Shown here piece by piece: positions 1-9,320 of a DNA stretch of 64,000 bases. The DNA is taken from assembly GCA_020634245.1 (NCBI GenBank), contig JACKCC010000009.1, forward strand, positions 124,001-188,000, written 5' to 3'. Under the pieces are notes generated by a model, which ran no database searches, was not told the origin of the DNA, and was given only the letters and a program-made list of their open reading frames with translations. Source of the stretch: Ardenticatenaceae bacterium. GTDB taxonomy: Bacteria > Chloroflexota > Anaerolineae > Promineifilales > Promineifilaceae. Every line of letters starts with the position of its first letter. Positions within the stretch are counted from its first letter, which is position 1. The translations under genes were made by a program, and so were the position numbers.

Positions 1-696
1 CTGGCCGACGTGTGGGCCTCGCCCAACGGCGGCGTCTGGCTGTGGGCGGCGGGCATCATCGGCGCGTTACTCACCGGCGTCTACACCTTCCGTATGATTT
101 TCCTCACCTTTTTTGGCGAACGACAGCCGCTGGTGCAGGAACTTTCGCCCCTACCCCAACCCGGCTGGCGGATGAAGCTGCCGCTGGGCGTGCTGGCGAC
201 GTTGGCCATTGTGGCCGGATTCATCGAGACGCCGCCGACGCTGGGCAACATTTCGCTGCTTTCCGGCTTTTTGCGAGATGCGCTGCCGCCGTTGGCGGGC
301 ACGGCCGTTTCCACCACCACCCAACTTGCTTTGCAGGGAACGGCCGTTCTCGCCTCGTTGGGCGGTATTGCTATCGCCTACTATTTTGTGTTGAAACGGC
401 CGCAAACCACCGCCCGCCTGGTGCAAACCAGATGGGGCGCAGTGCTGCATCACTTCTGGTTCAACGGCTGGGGCTTTGACTGGCTGGATAACGAGTTCTT
501 CATCCGACCCTTTGTTCGTGCCGCTCAAATGGACAAGGATGATTGGGTCGATTTAGTCCCGACGGTGGCCGCGGAATTGAGTGTAATGACGGCAAAAGTA
601 GTAGATGGCTGGCATAACGGCCGTTTACCTCGCTACGCTGCTGGTGTTGTATTGGGTGCCGTGATGTTGTTAACGGCCGTTATCTTGATGCAATAG
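1..696 (+). CDS. nuoL: NADH-quinone oxidoreductase subunit L (3' part)
   Basis: This is the C-terminal part of the antiporter-like, proton-pumping subunit L of respiratory complex I in the cytoplasmic membrane. The frame is open back to base 1, so the start and roughly two thirds of the usual 600-700 residues lie outside the window. The visible 231 residues contain the conserved segment TGVYTFRMIFLTFFGE, further hydrophobic stretches and a final transmembrane helix that ends at the stop, as in NuoL. The gap to nuoM is 15 bases, which indicates one operon. The identity rests on the conserved segment plus the nuoL-nuoM-nuoN order. Confidence 0.93.
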   Translation: MADVWASPNGGVWLWAAGIIGALLTGVYTFRMIFLTFFGERQPLVQELSPLPQPGWRMKLPLGVLATLAIVAGFIETPPTLGNISLLSGFLRDALPPLAGTAVSTTTQLALQGTAVLASLGGIAIAYYFVLKRPQTTARLVQTRWGAVLHHFWFNGWGFDWLDNEFFIRPFVRAAQMDKDDWVDLVPTVAAELSVMTAKVVDGWHNGRLPRYAAGVVLGAVMLLTAVILMQ

Positions 697-711
697 AAAT
701 CGGAAAATATC

Positions 712-2325
712 ATGATACTTCCCTGGACAATTCTCTTTTTGATCATCGGCAGCCTCTTGGTGTGGCTGGCCGGGCGTTGGCGCCCCGTCGCCGCCCGCTG
801 GACATCTCTTGCCGTATTGACGGCACATTTAGTCTCCTTGCTCTGGCTCTGGTTTCAGGCCAATCCCCAATCCCCAATCCCCAATCCTTCGGCAAGCTCA
901 GGACAAGTTCTCCAGTCCGCATCCTGGCTCGTGGAATACAATGCTTCCTGGATTCCCCAACTGGGCATCCATTTCCATCTAGCACTGGACGGCCTCAGCC
1001 TGATTTTGATCATCCTGACCAACTTTTTGGGCATCATCGCCGTGGGCGCATCGTGGAACGAGATTCAGGAGCGGGTGGGCTTTTTCCACGCTACACTGCT
1101 GTGGGTCGTTGCCTCGCTGACGGGCGTCTTTCTGGCGATTGACCTCTTCCTGTTTTACTTTTTCTGGGAATTGATGCTGGTTCCGTTGTATTTTCTGATT
1201 GGCATTTGGGGACACGACCGCCGCGAGTACGCGACGCTAAAGTTTTTCATCTTCACCCAATTTGCCGGATTGATGATGATGCTGGCGATTTTGGGACTGG
1301 TTTTTGTGCATGGCAATGCCACCGGCGTCTACACCTTCGAATACGAGCAGCTTTTGGGAACCGTGATGTCGCCTACCACCGCCTTTTGGCTCATGCTGGG
1401 CTTTTTTGTGGCGTTTGCCGTGAAGCTGCCCGCCTTCCCCCTGCACACCTGGCTGCCCGATGCGCACACCGAAGCGCCAACGGCGGGCAGCGTTGATTTG
1501 GCCGGACTGGTACTGAAAGTGGGCGCGTATGGCTTTTTGCGCTTCCTCATCCCGCTCTTTCCGGCGGCGGCGCTGAATTTTGCGCCGTGGGCGATGACGC
1601 TGGGGGTGATTGGCATTTTGTACGGGGCAGTGCTGGCCTTTGCCCAGACCAATTTGAAGCGGCTGGTGGCGTACACCAGCATCAGCCACATGGGGTTTGT
1701 GCTGTTGGGCATTTTTGCCTGGAACCAGATGTCTTTGCAAGGTGTGGTGATCGTCATGGTGTCGCACGGCATCAGCACTGGCGGGCTGTTTTTGCTGGTG
1801 GGCCAGCTTTACGCACGCACCGGAACCCGTGATTTACGCGAGTTGGGTGGATTGTGGGACGGGCTGCCGCGCATGAGCCGGATTGGGCTGGTGCTGGCGC
1901 TGGCGTCGCTGGGGCTGCCGGGGATGGGCAATTTTATTGGTGAATTTTTGGTCCTGCTGGGCGCGTTTCAGGCGAATCCGGTGCTGGCGCTGCTGGCGAC
2001 GTTGGGCTTTGTGTTTGCGGCCGTTTACTCCTTGTGGATGGTGCAGCGCATCTTTGCCGGGGAGCGACCCGCCACGATGCCTAAACTGCCGGACATTCGC
2101 GGCCGTGAACTGGCGCTGATGACGACGCTGGTGGCGATTATTTTCTGGCTGGGCGTGCGGCCACAGCCAGTGCTGGATACGACCGCGCCAGCCATTCAAA
2201 ATCTACAGCAAATTGTGAATCAGACGGTTGGAGATGAATCGGTTTATGGCTTAGAACCAGATGCTAACTTTGTAGAGAAATATCCATCTCCACTCGCCAG
2301 TTTTGACGAAGGGATGTTGCCATGA
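712..2325 (+). CDS. nuoM: NADH-quinone oxidoreductase subunit M
   Basis: This 537-residue polytopic protein is the antiporter-like subunit M of complex I. Family signatures are clear: a membrane glutamate in FFWELMLVPLYFLIGIWG near residues 148-165, the lysine-containing segment VAFAVKLPAFPLHTWLPDAH near 235-255, and LKRLVAYTSISHMGFVLLG near 315-333. The length is near the usual 490-530 residues, slightly enlarged by a low-complexity insert at residues about 50-66 (see the repeat at 861-907). The start is the ATG at 712. The stop overlaps the nuoN start in an ATGA, so translation of the two is probably coupled. Confidence 0.96.
   Translation: MILPWTILFLIIGSLLVWLAGRWRPVAARWTSLAVLTAHLVSLLWLWFQANPQSPIPNPSASSGQVLQSASWLVEYNASWIPQLGIHFHLALDGLSLILIILTNFLGIIAVGASWNEIQERVGFFHATLLWVVASLTGVFLAIDLFLFYFFWELMLVPLYFLIGIWGHDRREYATLKFFIFTQFAGLMMMLAILGLVFVHGNATGVYTFEYEQLLGTVMSPTTAFWLMLGFFVAFAVKLPAFPLHTWLPDAHTEAPTAGSVDLAGLVLKVGAYGFLRFLIPLFPAAALNFAPWAMTLGVIGILYGAVLAFAQTNLKRLVAYTSISHMGFVLLGIFAWNQMSLQGVVIVMVSHGISTGGLFLLVGQLYARTGTRDLRELGGLWDGLPRMSRIGLVLALASLGLPGMGNFIGEFLVLLGAFQANPVLALLATLGFVFAAVYSLWMVQRIFAGERPATMPKLPDIRGRELALMTTLVAIIFWLGVRPQPVLDTTAPAIQNLQQIVNQTVGDESVYGLEPDANFVEKYPSPLASFDEGMLP
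861..907 (+). repeat. Heptamer tandem repeat plus REP-like arm inside nuoM
   Basis: Bases 861-888 are three copies of CAATCCC followed by CAATCCT. They run directly into a segment at 886-907 that contains GGCAAGCTCAGGACAAG. The stretch encodes a Pro/Asn/Ser-rich insert in frame between the first membrane segments of NuoM. The second part resembles the CTGAGCTTGT arm of the hairpin at 34834-34870, so it may be one arm of a dispersed REP-like element. It looks like a recent in-frame insertion. Confidence 0.55.
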
Positions 2326-3746
2326 ACACAACTGAACTGACTGCACTTTTACCGATGATTGTGGTGGCGGCAACGGCCGTTTTCCTGTTACTCGTTATCG
2401 CTTTTTACCGGCAGCATCAAGTGGCGGCGGGGATAACGGCCGTTGGCATTACGGCGTCGCTGGCGGCATTGTGGCCTGCGTGGAACGCTGTGCCGCAGGC
2501 TGTGACACCGCTGTTGGTGGTGGACCGGTACGGGCTGCTGCTGATGGGGCTACTGCTGTTCACCGGGCTGGTGGTGACGCTGCTGGCAGCCAGCTACTGG
2601 TCGCAGCGCGGCGGGCAGCGTGAGGAGTTTTATCTGCTGCTGCTGTTGGCGACGTTGGGAACGGCCGTTCTCACCGTATCCGCCCATTTTGCCGGCTTCT
2701 TTTTAGGACTGGAACTGCTCAGTGTGTCGCTGTACGGCCTCATCGCCTACCCGCGCCAGACGGACAGCATTCAGGCGGGGGTGAAATATTTGGTGTTAGC
2801 GGCCGTTTCGGCGGCGTTTATGCTGTTTGGCATGGCGCTGGTTTACGCCGACCGGGGCACGATGTTTCTGGAGCAGTTGGCGGCTGCGCCGGGCAGCGGG
2901 TTGCTGTGGTCGGCCGGATTGGCTTTGCTGCTGGTGGGCATTGGCTTTAAGCTGGCGATTGTGCCGTTCCACATGTGGATTGGGGATGTGTATGCGGGTG
3001 CACCGGCACCGGCGGCAGCGTTTGTGGCGACGGCTTCGAAAACGGCCGTGTTTGCCGTCCTGCTCCGCTTTTTCCTGGCGCTGCATGGGCCGCAGATGCC
3101 GTCTTTGGCGGTGGCGATGACGATAACGGCCGTGCTTTCCATGCTCGGCGGCAGCATCCTGGTGCTGGTGCAGCGCAACGTCAAGCGGCTGCTGGCTTAC
3201 TCCTCAATTGCCCACATCGGCTATGCGCTGGTTGCTTTTCTGGCGGGCGGCACGGGGGCGGCGGTTGCCGTGGCATTTTATTTGGCTGCCTACAGCGTGA
3301 CGACGCTGGTTGCGTTTGGGGTGTTGATGCGGCTTTCGTCTCTGGCGGGTAATGGGGACACGGATACAGATGCGGATATGTTGGATGATTATCAGGGGTT
3401 GTTCTGGCGGCAGCCGGGGCTGGCGGTGATGCTGACGGCGGCGCTCTTTTCGCTGGCGGGGATTCCGTTGACGGCCGGGTTTGTGGGTAAATTTATGCTG
3501 CTGACGACAGGTGTGCGTGCGCAGGAGTGGCTGTTGGCGATTACGCTGGCGGTGAGCAGCGGCGTCAGCCTGTTTGCTTACCTGCATTGGGTGGTGGTGA
3601 TGTTCCGGGCTGCGCCGGAGGGAATGATGGTGGTGAGGGTGAAACGGCCGTTAAGCACAACCGTTTTAGCGACATTGCTCCTCCTCCTCCTTTGGCTCGG
3701 CGTTTATCCGGCCCCGCTGCTGTCGCTGCTGCAAAATTCATTTTGA
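2322..3746 (+). CDS. nuoN: NADH-quinone oxidoreductase subunit N
   Basis: This 474-residue membrane protein is the third antiporter-like subunit of complex I. Supporting motifs are the glutamate in FFLGLELLSVSLYGLIAYPR near residue 130, the conserved GIGFKLAIVPFHMWIGDVY near 206-224, and NVKRLLAYSSIAHIGYALV near 287-305. Length is normal for NuoN. The ATG overlaps the nuoM stop by four bases. The last three proton-pumping subunits of complex I thus end this operon. No gene on either strand follows for 155 bases, and I see no strong terminator hairpin there. Confidence 0.95.
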   Translation: MNTTELTALLPMIVVAATAVFLLLVIAFYRQHQVAAGITAVGITASLAALWPAWNAVPQAVTPLLVVDRYGLLLMGLLLFTGLVVTLLAASYWSQRGGQREEFYLLLLLATLGTAVLTVSAHFAGFFLGLELLSVSLYGLIAYPRQTDSIQAGVKYLVLAAVSAAFMLFGMALVYADRGTMFLEQLAAAPGSGLLWSAGLALLLVGIGFKLAIVPFHMWIGDVYAGAPAPAAAFVATASKTAVFAVLLRFFLALHGPQMPSLAVAMTITAVLSMLGGSILVLVQRNVKRLLAYSSIAHIGYALVAFLAGGTGAAVAVAFYLAAYSVTTLVAFGVLMRLSSLAGNGDTDTDADMLDDYQGLFWRQPGLAVMLTAALFSLAGIPLTAGFVGKFMLLTTGVRAQEWLLAITLAVSSGVSLFAYLHWVVVMFRAAPEGMMVVRVKRPLSTTVLATLLLLLLWLGVYPAPLLSLLQNSF

Positions 3747-3901
3747 TAGCATCCATCACATAGCACAATCGTTTTTCCTATGCTATTCTTGCCTGCAATT
3801 TGAATTGATAGGAGATATCCTTGTCAACTCAGATTACCCATAAATAGTTTAGAAGATGTGTTGTGTTATGAGACTGTTGAAAAAATGGTTGGGGGTGAAT
3901 A

Positions 3902-5167
3902 GTGCAAAATATACTAACACTAGAAAAATTCACATTGAAACTGACATTGCTACTGCTCCTATTTACGACCATTTTTATTGCAGGCTGTAATTTCCAAAAT
4001 GAAGTTGGGGCAACTATTACGACTACCAGCACCCCCATTCTTATGTCCCCATCAACGCCGCAATCGCAAACCCTATTTACCTCGACACCAACACCGTCCG
4101 TTACATCTCCTAGTCGGACTTCAACACCAACCCCCAATCCACCACCTACAGCCATGCCAACGGCTTCCCCCACCACAACTCCTTTACCACGTCCCTTTGA
4201 AATATCTGTTGTTCTCGCATCTGTTCCATATCCGTTACCTTTCGCTACTAAAGATGGTATCGCCTTTTTTATTCAAGATGGTCAATTTATCATTTCGAAT
4301 ATCGCAGATCCACAAAATATACAGATCATATGGGAGAGTCATTTGCTAGATGATGGAACGCAAGGACTGGCCGTAATAAATAACCATGCTTTCCTCGCAA
4401 GTACTAACCAGATTACAGTTTGGAACATAGACGCTCTCTCTAATCCTAGAGTAACAGCCACTTTCCCTAATAGTAGTGGAAAAGCTATTGTTGATGTTGA
4501 GGAGAATTTGCTTTATCTCGTAACGCCCACGAACGGAGGGCAAATCACCACCATAGATGTTTCCCTTCCTGACTCACCTTCTGAACTAGGAACGTTAAAG
4601 CTTGATGGGTTAGAAGATAGGGTGAGAGCTTGGTTTCCATATCTAATTTCGCCACATCTAATCTCGCAACAACGTTTGTTTGTGGCGAACGATAATTTCA
4701 TTGAAATTGTTGATATATCTGATCCCACCTTGGCCAAACCTTTAGCCCAGCTTTCAGCGCCGACGAATCTTAATGCAGAGATGCACCTAAAAGACAACCT
4801 GCTATTTGTAGGAACTCATTTTGGTGTTTACGTCTTCGATCTAACTGACCTTGATGCGCCTCAACAGATTAGTCAATATTTTAATTCTCAAATCAACCAC
4901 ATGGAGATAGATGGCAATACAGCCTACTTATTTGGCGAAATATGCGGTTGGGAAACAACCGATGATGGTGAAGTTACTGGAGGTTGTGGGTATTTTATAG
5001 ACGTAGTGGATTTTTCAAATCCAGCTTCACCAAAATCCGAAGGTGTCGTGCATTTGCGACTTAATACAAACCAGTCTTCTGTTGAATCAATGACTATTCA
5101 AGGAGAACTGATTTATTTCAAAACTGCGGATACGCTTTACGTAATGGACACATCTATCTTAAAATGA
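3902..5167 (+). CDS. Lipoprotein with LVIVD-type beta-propeller repeats
   Basis: The product has 421 residues. A hydrophobic N-terminus ends in FIAGC near residue 28, a lipobox, so it should be a membrane-anchored lipoprotein on the outer face. Residues about 35-95 are a Thr/Pro/Ser-rich linker. The rest shows repeated segments of the form 'LLFVGTHFGVYVFDLTD' and 'FIEIVDISDP', typical of LVIVD beta-propeller repeats. No enzymatic motif is visible and the ligand is unknown. The start is GTG at 3902, five bases after a GGGGG ribosome site. The gene is visibly AT-richer than its neighbours and has no ACGGCCGT motif, which suggests separate ancestry. Confidence 0.72.
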   Translation: MQNILTLEKFTLKLTLLLLLFTTIFIAGCNFQNEVGATITTTSTPILMSPSTPQSQTLFTSTPTPSVTSPSRTSTPTPNPPPTAMPTASPTTTPLPRPFEISVVLASVPYPLPFATKDGIAFFIQDGQFIISNIADPQNIQIIWESHLLDDGTQGLAVINNHAFLASTNQITVWNIDALSNPRVTATFPNSSGKAIVDVEENLLYLVTPTNGGQITTIDVSLPDSPSELGTLKLDGLEDRVRAWFPYLISPHLISQQRLFVANDNFIEIVDISDPTLAKPLAQLSAPTNLNAEMHLKDNLLFVGTHFGVYVFDLTDLDAPQQISQYFNSQINHMEIDGNTAYLFGEICGWETTDDGEVTGGCGYFIDVVDFSNPASPKSEGVVHLRLNTNQSSVESMTIQGELIYFKTADTLYVMDTSILK

Positions 5168-5354
5168 GGAACTATCCTAACAAACCATGCAGTCGACGCT
5201 GACATGACACCTTGAACAGCTAAGTATTTATTAAACAACGACGGTTTGGGGCACTTGCGCCAGCGTGGCTGACGGTGGTGTTAATGCAATGCAAATAGGG
5301 AAACGGCCGTTCCCTACTCCCCACCCCCTTATCCCCCCAAAAACTACATCAAAT

Positions 5355-5466
5355 GACGTAGCCATTCGGCTAAATGACATACAAAGCGCGCAGCCAACTG
5401 CGCGCTTTTTGTTTACGCCAATCCCGTCGTCTCGCCGATGTGCCCTGGCCAGAAACGAGTACAGTT
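5355..5466 (+). promoter_or_regulatory. Stress-type promoter module upstream of the transketolase gene (copy 1)
   Basis: This is the first of four copies of a shared intergenic module. It holds TGACGTAG at 5355-5362, the related TGACATAC at 5376-5383, TTTTTGTTTAC at 5407-5417, GCCGATGTG at 5435-5443 (17 bases later) and TACAGT at 5461-5466 (17 bases later). The last two are placed like -35 and -10 boxes, predicting a transcript start near 5473 and a short leader before the ATG at 5507. The T-rich element also serves as the tail of a terminator (5384-5411). Matching copies lie at 17433, 17701 and 21097. Confidence 0.62.
5384..5411 (+). terminator. Rho-independent terminator
   Basis: An 11-bp stem, AAAGCGCGCAG pairing with CTGCGCGCTTT around a CCAA loop, is followed by a T run. 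It would end transcription arriving from the lipoprotein gene at 3902-5167 and insulate the transketolase promoter. The rest of the 5168-5506 gap holds only the promoter module described above and one ACGGCCGT motif near 5304. I see no gene in it. Confidence 0.8.
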
Positions 5467-5506
5467 ATGGTATAAGCGGTAATCAGTTACCAAATGGAGA
5501 TCTGCC

Positions 5507-8026
5507 ATGACAAGTAGAGAAAATCCTTATGTCAACACACTGCGCTTCCTGGCGGTGGACGCCGTCCAACAGGCCGACTCTGGCCATCCGGGACTGCCGC
5601 TGGGATCGGCGACAATGATGTACACGCTGTGGACCTACTTTTTACGCTTTAACCCCCACGACCCCCAATGGCCCAACCGCGACCGTTTCGTCCTATCGGC
5701 CGGACATGGCTGCGCCCTGTTGTACGCCATGCTGCATCTCACCGGTTACGACTTACCCCTGGACGAATTGAAACGATTCCGCCAGTGGGGCAGCCGCACA
5801 CCCGGCCATCCCGAATATGGCCTGACGCCCGGCGTGGAAGCCACGACCGGCCCGCTGGGACAAGGGTTTGCCAATGCGGTGGGCATGGCCATTGCCGAAG
5901 CGGCCCTGGCCGCCCGTTTCAACAAATTAGAATACCCAATTGTCGATCATTACACCTATGCTCTGGCCAGCGATGGCGACCTAATGGAAGGCATTTCTTC
6001 CGAAGCGGCGTCATTGGCCGGACATTTGAAACTGGGCAAGCTGGTCGTCCTGTATGCCAACAACCATATCTCGATTGAAGGCAGCACGGACCTGGCTTTT
6101 AGCGAAGACCCGGTGGCCCGCTTTGCCAGCTATGGCTGGCAGGTACAGCAAATTGAAGACGGCAATGACCTGGCCGCCCTCGATGAAGCGATTGGTAAGG
6201 CGCGGGATGAGCGGGAACGGCCGTCATTCATCTCTGTCCGCACTCACATCGGCTACGGCAGCCCGCACAAACAAGACACCGCCGCCGCTCACGGCGAGCC
6301 GCTGGGCGAAGAAGAGGTACGCCTGACCAAAAAGAATCTGGGCTGGCCGCCGGAACCGGCTTTCCTCATTCCCAAAGAAGCCCTGGCCCATTATCGCGAA
6401 GCCGTCGATCGCGGCGCGAAATGGCAGGCCGAATGGGAAGCGCTTTTTGCCGCTTACAGCGCCGATTTTCCTGAACTGGCCGTCGAATTTCATCGCGTTA
6501 TGCAGGGTGAACTACCCGATAATTGGGCAGCCGATTTGCCCCGATTTTTACCCGATGGCCAACCGATAGCGACCCGCAGTGCATCGGGCAAGGTCATCAA
6601 TGCCCTGGCCGCCTGCCTGCCGGAACTGATGGGCGGCGCGGCCGATCTGGCCCCCAGCACCCGCACGTTAATCGAGAATGGTGGGGATTTTGCGGTGGAG
6701 AATCGGAACGGCCGTAACCTCCATTTTGGCATCCGCGAACACGCCATGGGGGCCGTCCTCAACGGCATGGCCCTGCACGGTGGATTGATTCCCTATGGGG
6801 CCACCTTCCTCATTTTCAGCGACTACATGCGCCCGCCCATGCGGCTGGCGGCAATGAACAAGCTGCCCGTCATCTACGTTTTCACCCACGACAGCATCGC
6901 TTTGGGCGAAGATGGGCCAACCCACCAGCCGGTCGAGCAGTTACTCGGACTGCGCTCCATCCCCGACATGACCGTCATTCGGCCGGCCGACGCCAACGAA
7001 ACAGCCGCTGCCTGGGAAGCCGCCCTCGAACACCGGGATGGTCCGGTTGCGCTGATTTTGACGCGGCAAAAATTGCCCGTACTCGATCCGCAGATTCATG
7101 GCGACATCACTCTGGGCGTACGGCACGGCGGCTACATTTTAGCCCGCGAACCGGAAGACAACACCCCCGACATCATCCTCGTCGCTACCGGCTCCGAAGT
7201 GCATCTGGCGCTGCCGGCCCAGGCTCATCTGGCCACGCGGGGCATTCACGCCCGCGTTGTCAGTATGCCCAGTTGGGAACTGTTTCAACGGCAGCCGGCC
7301 CTGTACCGCAACCATGTCTTGCTGCCCCACGTGCCCCTGCTGGGCATTGAGGCGGGGCGCACGTTGGGCTGGCAAACCTACAACGGCAGTGGGATTCCCA
7401 CCATCGGCGTCGATCGCTTTGGCACTTCGGCTCCCGGCCTGGATGTCACCGCCCATTACAGACTGACCATAGCCCATGTGCAAGAGCAAGCCGAATCCTT
7501 GCTCAACATGCCCACCAATCTGGGCAGCAACTTATTAGTAGCAATGGATGATTCACCACTCAGCCTGGATACCATTCGTGATATGGTTGCCGCCTTACCG
7601 GATCCGGCCCACACCGATGTTACTCTAATGCACTACCTTTCGCCCGTTTATTGGGAATATGGCGGCGGCGATCCGGTTGCGGCCAGCATTATGGAAGACA
7701 CGGCATGGCAGTTGGAACGTAAAGAAGAACAGTTGACTGAAAAATACTTTGCCAAGGCGAAAGCCATCCTGGCCGAGGCTGGCATTGGCACGACTCACGT
7801 GCGAACGGTGGAAGATTGGGAAGCGGCTGATGTGGCCGATGCGATTTTGCAGGAGGTGAAGCAGGGTGTGTTTACGGCCGTTGTTATCGGCCAACACCAT
7901 CATCACACCCTCGCCGAACTGCTGGGCCGCGATCTGGCCAGCATTTTACGCAAACACACACCGTATACGGCCGTTTGGTCCATCGAAAATGAAATGCAAA
8001 ACGCACCAACAAAGGAGCTAGCATGA
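5507..8026 (+). CDS. tkt: Transketolase with C-terminal universal-stress-protein domain
   Basis: The first ~660 of 839 residues are a complete transketolase, the thiamine-diphosphate enzyme moving two-carbon units between sugar phosphates. Visible are DSGHPGLPLGSATMMYTLW near residue 23 with a catalytic histidine, SDGDLMEG followed by YANNH for ThDP-Mg binding near 155-185, and FGIREHAMG near 409 with the glutamate that activates ThDP. Residues about 670-830 are extra. They begin SNLLVAMDD and end TAVVIGQ...ILRKHTPYTAVWSIE, the alpha/beta pattern of a USP domain, but the usual G-xx-G ATP motif is replaced by a His-rich GQHHHH. Normal transketolases stop near 660. The start ATG at 5507 follows a GGAGATCTGCC leader. 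The stop overlaps tal by four bases. Confidence 0.9.
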   Translation: MTSRENPYVNTLRFLAVDAVQQADSGHPGLPLGSATMMYTLWTYFLRFNPHDPQWPNRDRFVLSAGHGCALLYAMLHLTGYDLPLDELKRFRQWGSRTPGHPEYGLTPGVEATTGPLGQGFANAVGMAIAEAALAARFNKLEYPIVDHYTYALASDGDLMEGISSEAASLAGHLKLGKLVVLYANNHISIEGSTDLAFSEDPVARFASYGWQVQQIEDGNDLAALDEAIGKARDERERPSFISVRTHIGYGSPHKQDTAAAHGEPLGEEEVRLTKKNLGWPPEPAFLIPKEALAHYREAVDRGAKWQAEWEALFAAYSADFPELAVEFHRVMQGELPDNWAADLPRFLPDGQPIATRSASGKVINALAACLPELMGGAADLAPSTRTLIENGGDFAVENRNGRNLHFGIREHAMGAVLNGMALHGGLIPYGATFLIFSDYMRPPMRLAAMNKLPVIYVFTHDSIALGEDGPTHQPVEQLLGLRSIPDMTVIRPADANETAAAWEAALEHRDGPVALILTRQKLPVLDPQIHGDITLGVRHGGYILAREPEDNTPDIILVATGSEVHLALPAQAHLATRGIHARVVSMPSWELFQRQPALYRNHVLLPHVPLLGIEAGRTLGWQTYNGSGIPTIGVDRFGTSAPGLDVTAHYRLTIAHVQEQAESLLNMPTNLGSNLLVAMDDSPLSLDTIRDMVAALPDPAHTDVTLMHYLSPVYWEYGGGDPVAASIMEDTAWQLERKEEQLTEKYFAKAKAILAEAGIGTTHVRTVEDWEAADVADAILQEVKQGVFTAVVIGQHHHHTLAELLGRDLASILRKHTPYTAVWSIENEMQNAPTKELA

Positions 8027-9171
8027 AGACCACGACCCCCCTCCTAAAATTGCACGATTTTGGCCAAAGCGTCTGGCTTGATTTTATCCAGCGGGGAATG
8101 CTGGATTCGGGCAAGCTGCAAGGAATGATTAACAATGATGGCTTGCGCGGTGTCACCTCCAATCCGGCTATTTTTGAAAAAGCCATCGATGGCAGCACCG
8201 ATTATGACGATGACATCCAGAGGCTAGCCCAGGAAGGCAAAAGTGCGGCCGAAATTTACCAGACCCTTACCGTTGCCGATGTGCAGCGCGCCGCTGACCT
8301 GTTTGCCCCCATTTACCGCCAGACAGAGCGGTGCGATGGCTTTGTTAGCCTGGAAGTGTCGCCCTATCTGGCCCGCAATACGGAAGGCACGATTACCGAA
8401 GCACGGCGGTTGTGGCAGGCAGTAGATCGTCCCAATGTGATGATAAAAGTGCCGGGTACACGAGAGGGCTTACCGGCCATTCAGCAGCTCATCAGCGAAG
8501 GCATTAACGTCAATGTAACCCTGCTTTTTAGTTTATCCCGTTACCATGAAGTCTTTGCCGCTTACATGGCCGGATTGGGCGCACGGGCAGTGGTGGCAGA
8601 GCCGTTGAACACCGTGGCCTCTGTGGCCAGTTTCTTCCTCAGCCGGATTGACGTATTGGTTGATCCCATGCTGGAGGATTTAATGCATGGCGACGGCCGT
8701 AACCCAACTGCCACCCTCGCCCAGCGCCTTCATGGGCAAACAGCTATCGCCAGTGCCAAAAAAGCGTACCAGATTTACCAAAAAATCATCGCCGGCGATC
8801 ACTTTTGCCGGTTGGAAAATCTGGGGGCGCGGCCGCAGCGATTGTTATGGGCCAGCACCAGTACCAAAAATCCAGCCTACAACGACGTGAAATACGTCGA
8901 AGCGCTTATCGGCCAGAACACTGTCAACACACTGCCCATGGAAACCTTATACGCCTACCGTGATCACGGCCGTCCCGCTTCTCGTCTGGAGAAAGACCTG
9001 GATAAGGCAACGGCCGTTCTCGATGGTCTGGCCGAACTGGGTATTAACCTGGATGAGGTCACCAACCAGTTGGAACAGGAAGGCATCCAGAAATTCATGA
9101 AACCGTTTGACAAATTGATGAACACACTGGAACAAAAACGGCAGGGCGCACTGGCCCATGCGGCCACCTGA
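8023..9171 (+). CDS. tal: Transaldolase
   Basis: The 382-residue product is a transaldolase of the longer bacterial type. It transfers a dihydroxyacetone unit between sugar phosphates in the non-oxidative pentose phosphate pathway. The Schiff-base lysine lies in NVMIKVPGT near residue 143, preceded by FVSLEVSPYLA near 107. VTSNPAIFEKAI near 46 is another family signature. Start and stop coupling with the transketolase (ATGA overlap) places both enzymes in one translation unit, and a strong AAGGAGCTAGC lies before the ATG. Length and motifs are ordinary. Confidence 0.95.
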   Translation: MKTTTPLLKLHDFGQSVWLDFIQRGMLDSGKLQGMINNDGLRGVTSNPAIFEKAIDGSTDYDDDIQRLAQEGKSAAEIYQTLTVADVQRAADLFAPIYRQTERCDGFVSLEVSPYLARNTEGTITEARRLWQAVDRPNVMIKVPGTREGLPAIQQLISEGINVNVTLLFSLSRYHEVFAAYMAGLGARAVVAEPLNTVASVASFFLSRIDVLVDPMLEDLMHGDGRNPTATLAQRLHGQTAIASAKKAYQIYQKIIAGDHFCRLENLGARPQRLLWASTSTKNPAYNDVKYVEALIGQNTVNTLPMETLYAYRDHGRPASRLEKDLDKATAVLDGLAELGINLDEVTNQLEQEGIQKFMKPFDKLMNTLEQKRQGALAHAAT

Positions 9172-9320
9172 ATACATTTGATGATTGGCGGCCGGTAAAC
9201 CCAAAAATACGGCCGTTCCCGACAAACTCTCCCCTCTCAACGTATTACGTCCTGCACCTGAACCTGGACAGCGACGCAGCGCAAGGGTGAGGAAACATGC
9301 TAGAAATACAAGGAGAAAAT

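Noticed and set aside
5168..5506. tRNA or other structural RNA genes in the larger gaps
   Set aside because: No T-loop-like GGTTCGA patterns with matching acceptor stems were found in this or the other gaps.
5265..5510. 81-codon open frame ahead of the transketolase gene
   Set aside because: It runs through a terminator and the promoter module, has no ribosome site and no recognisable sequence.
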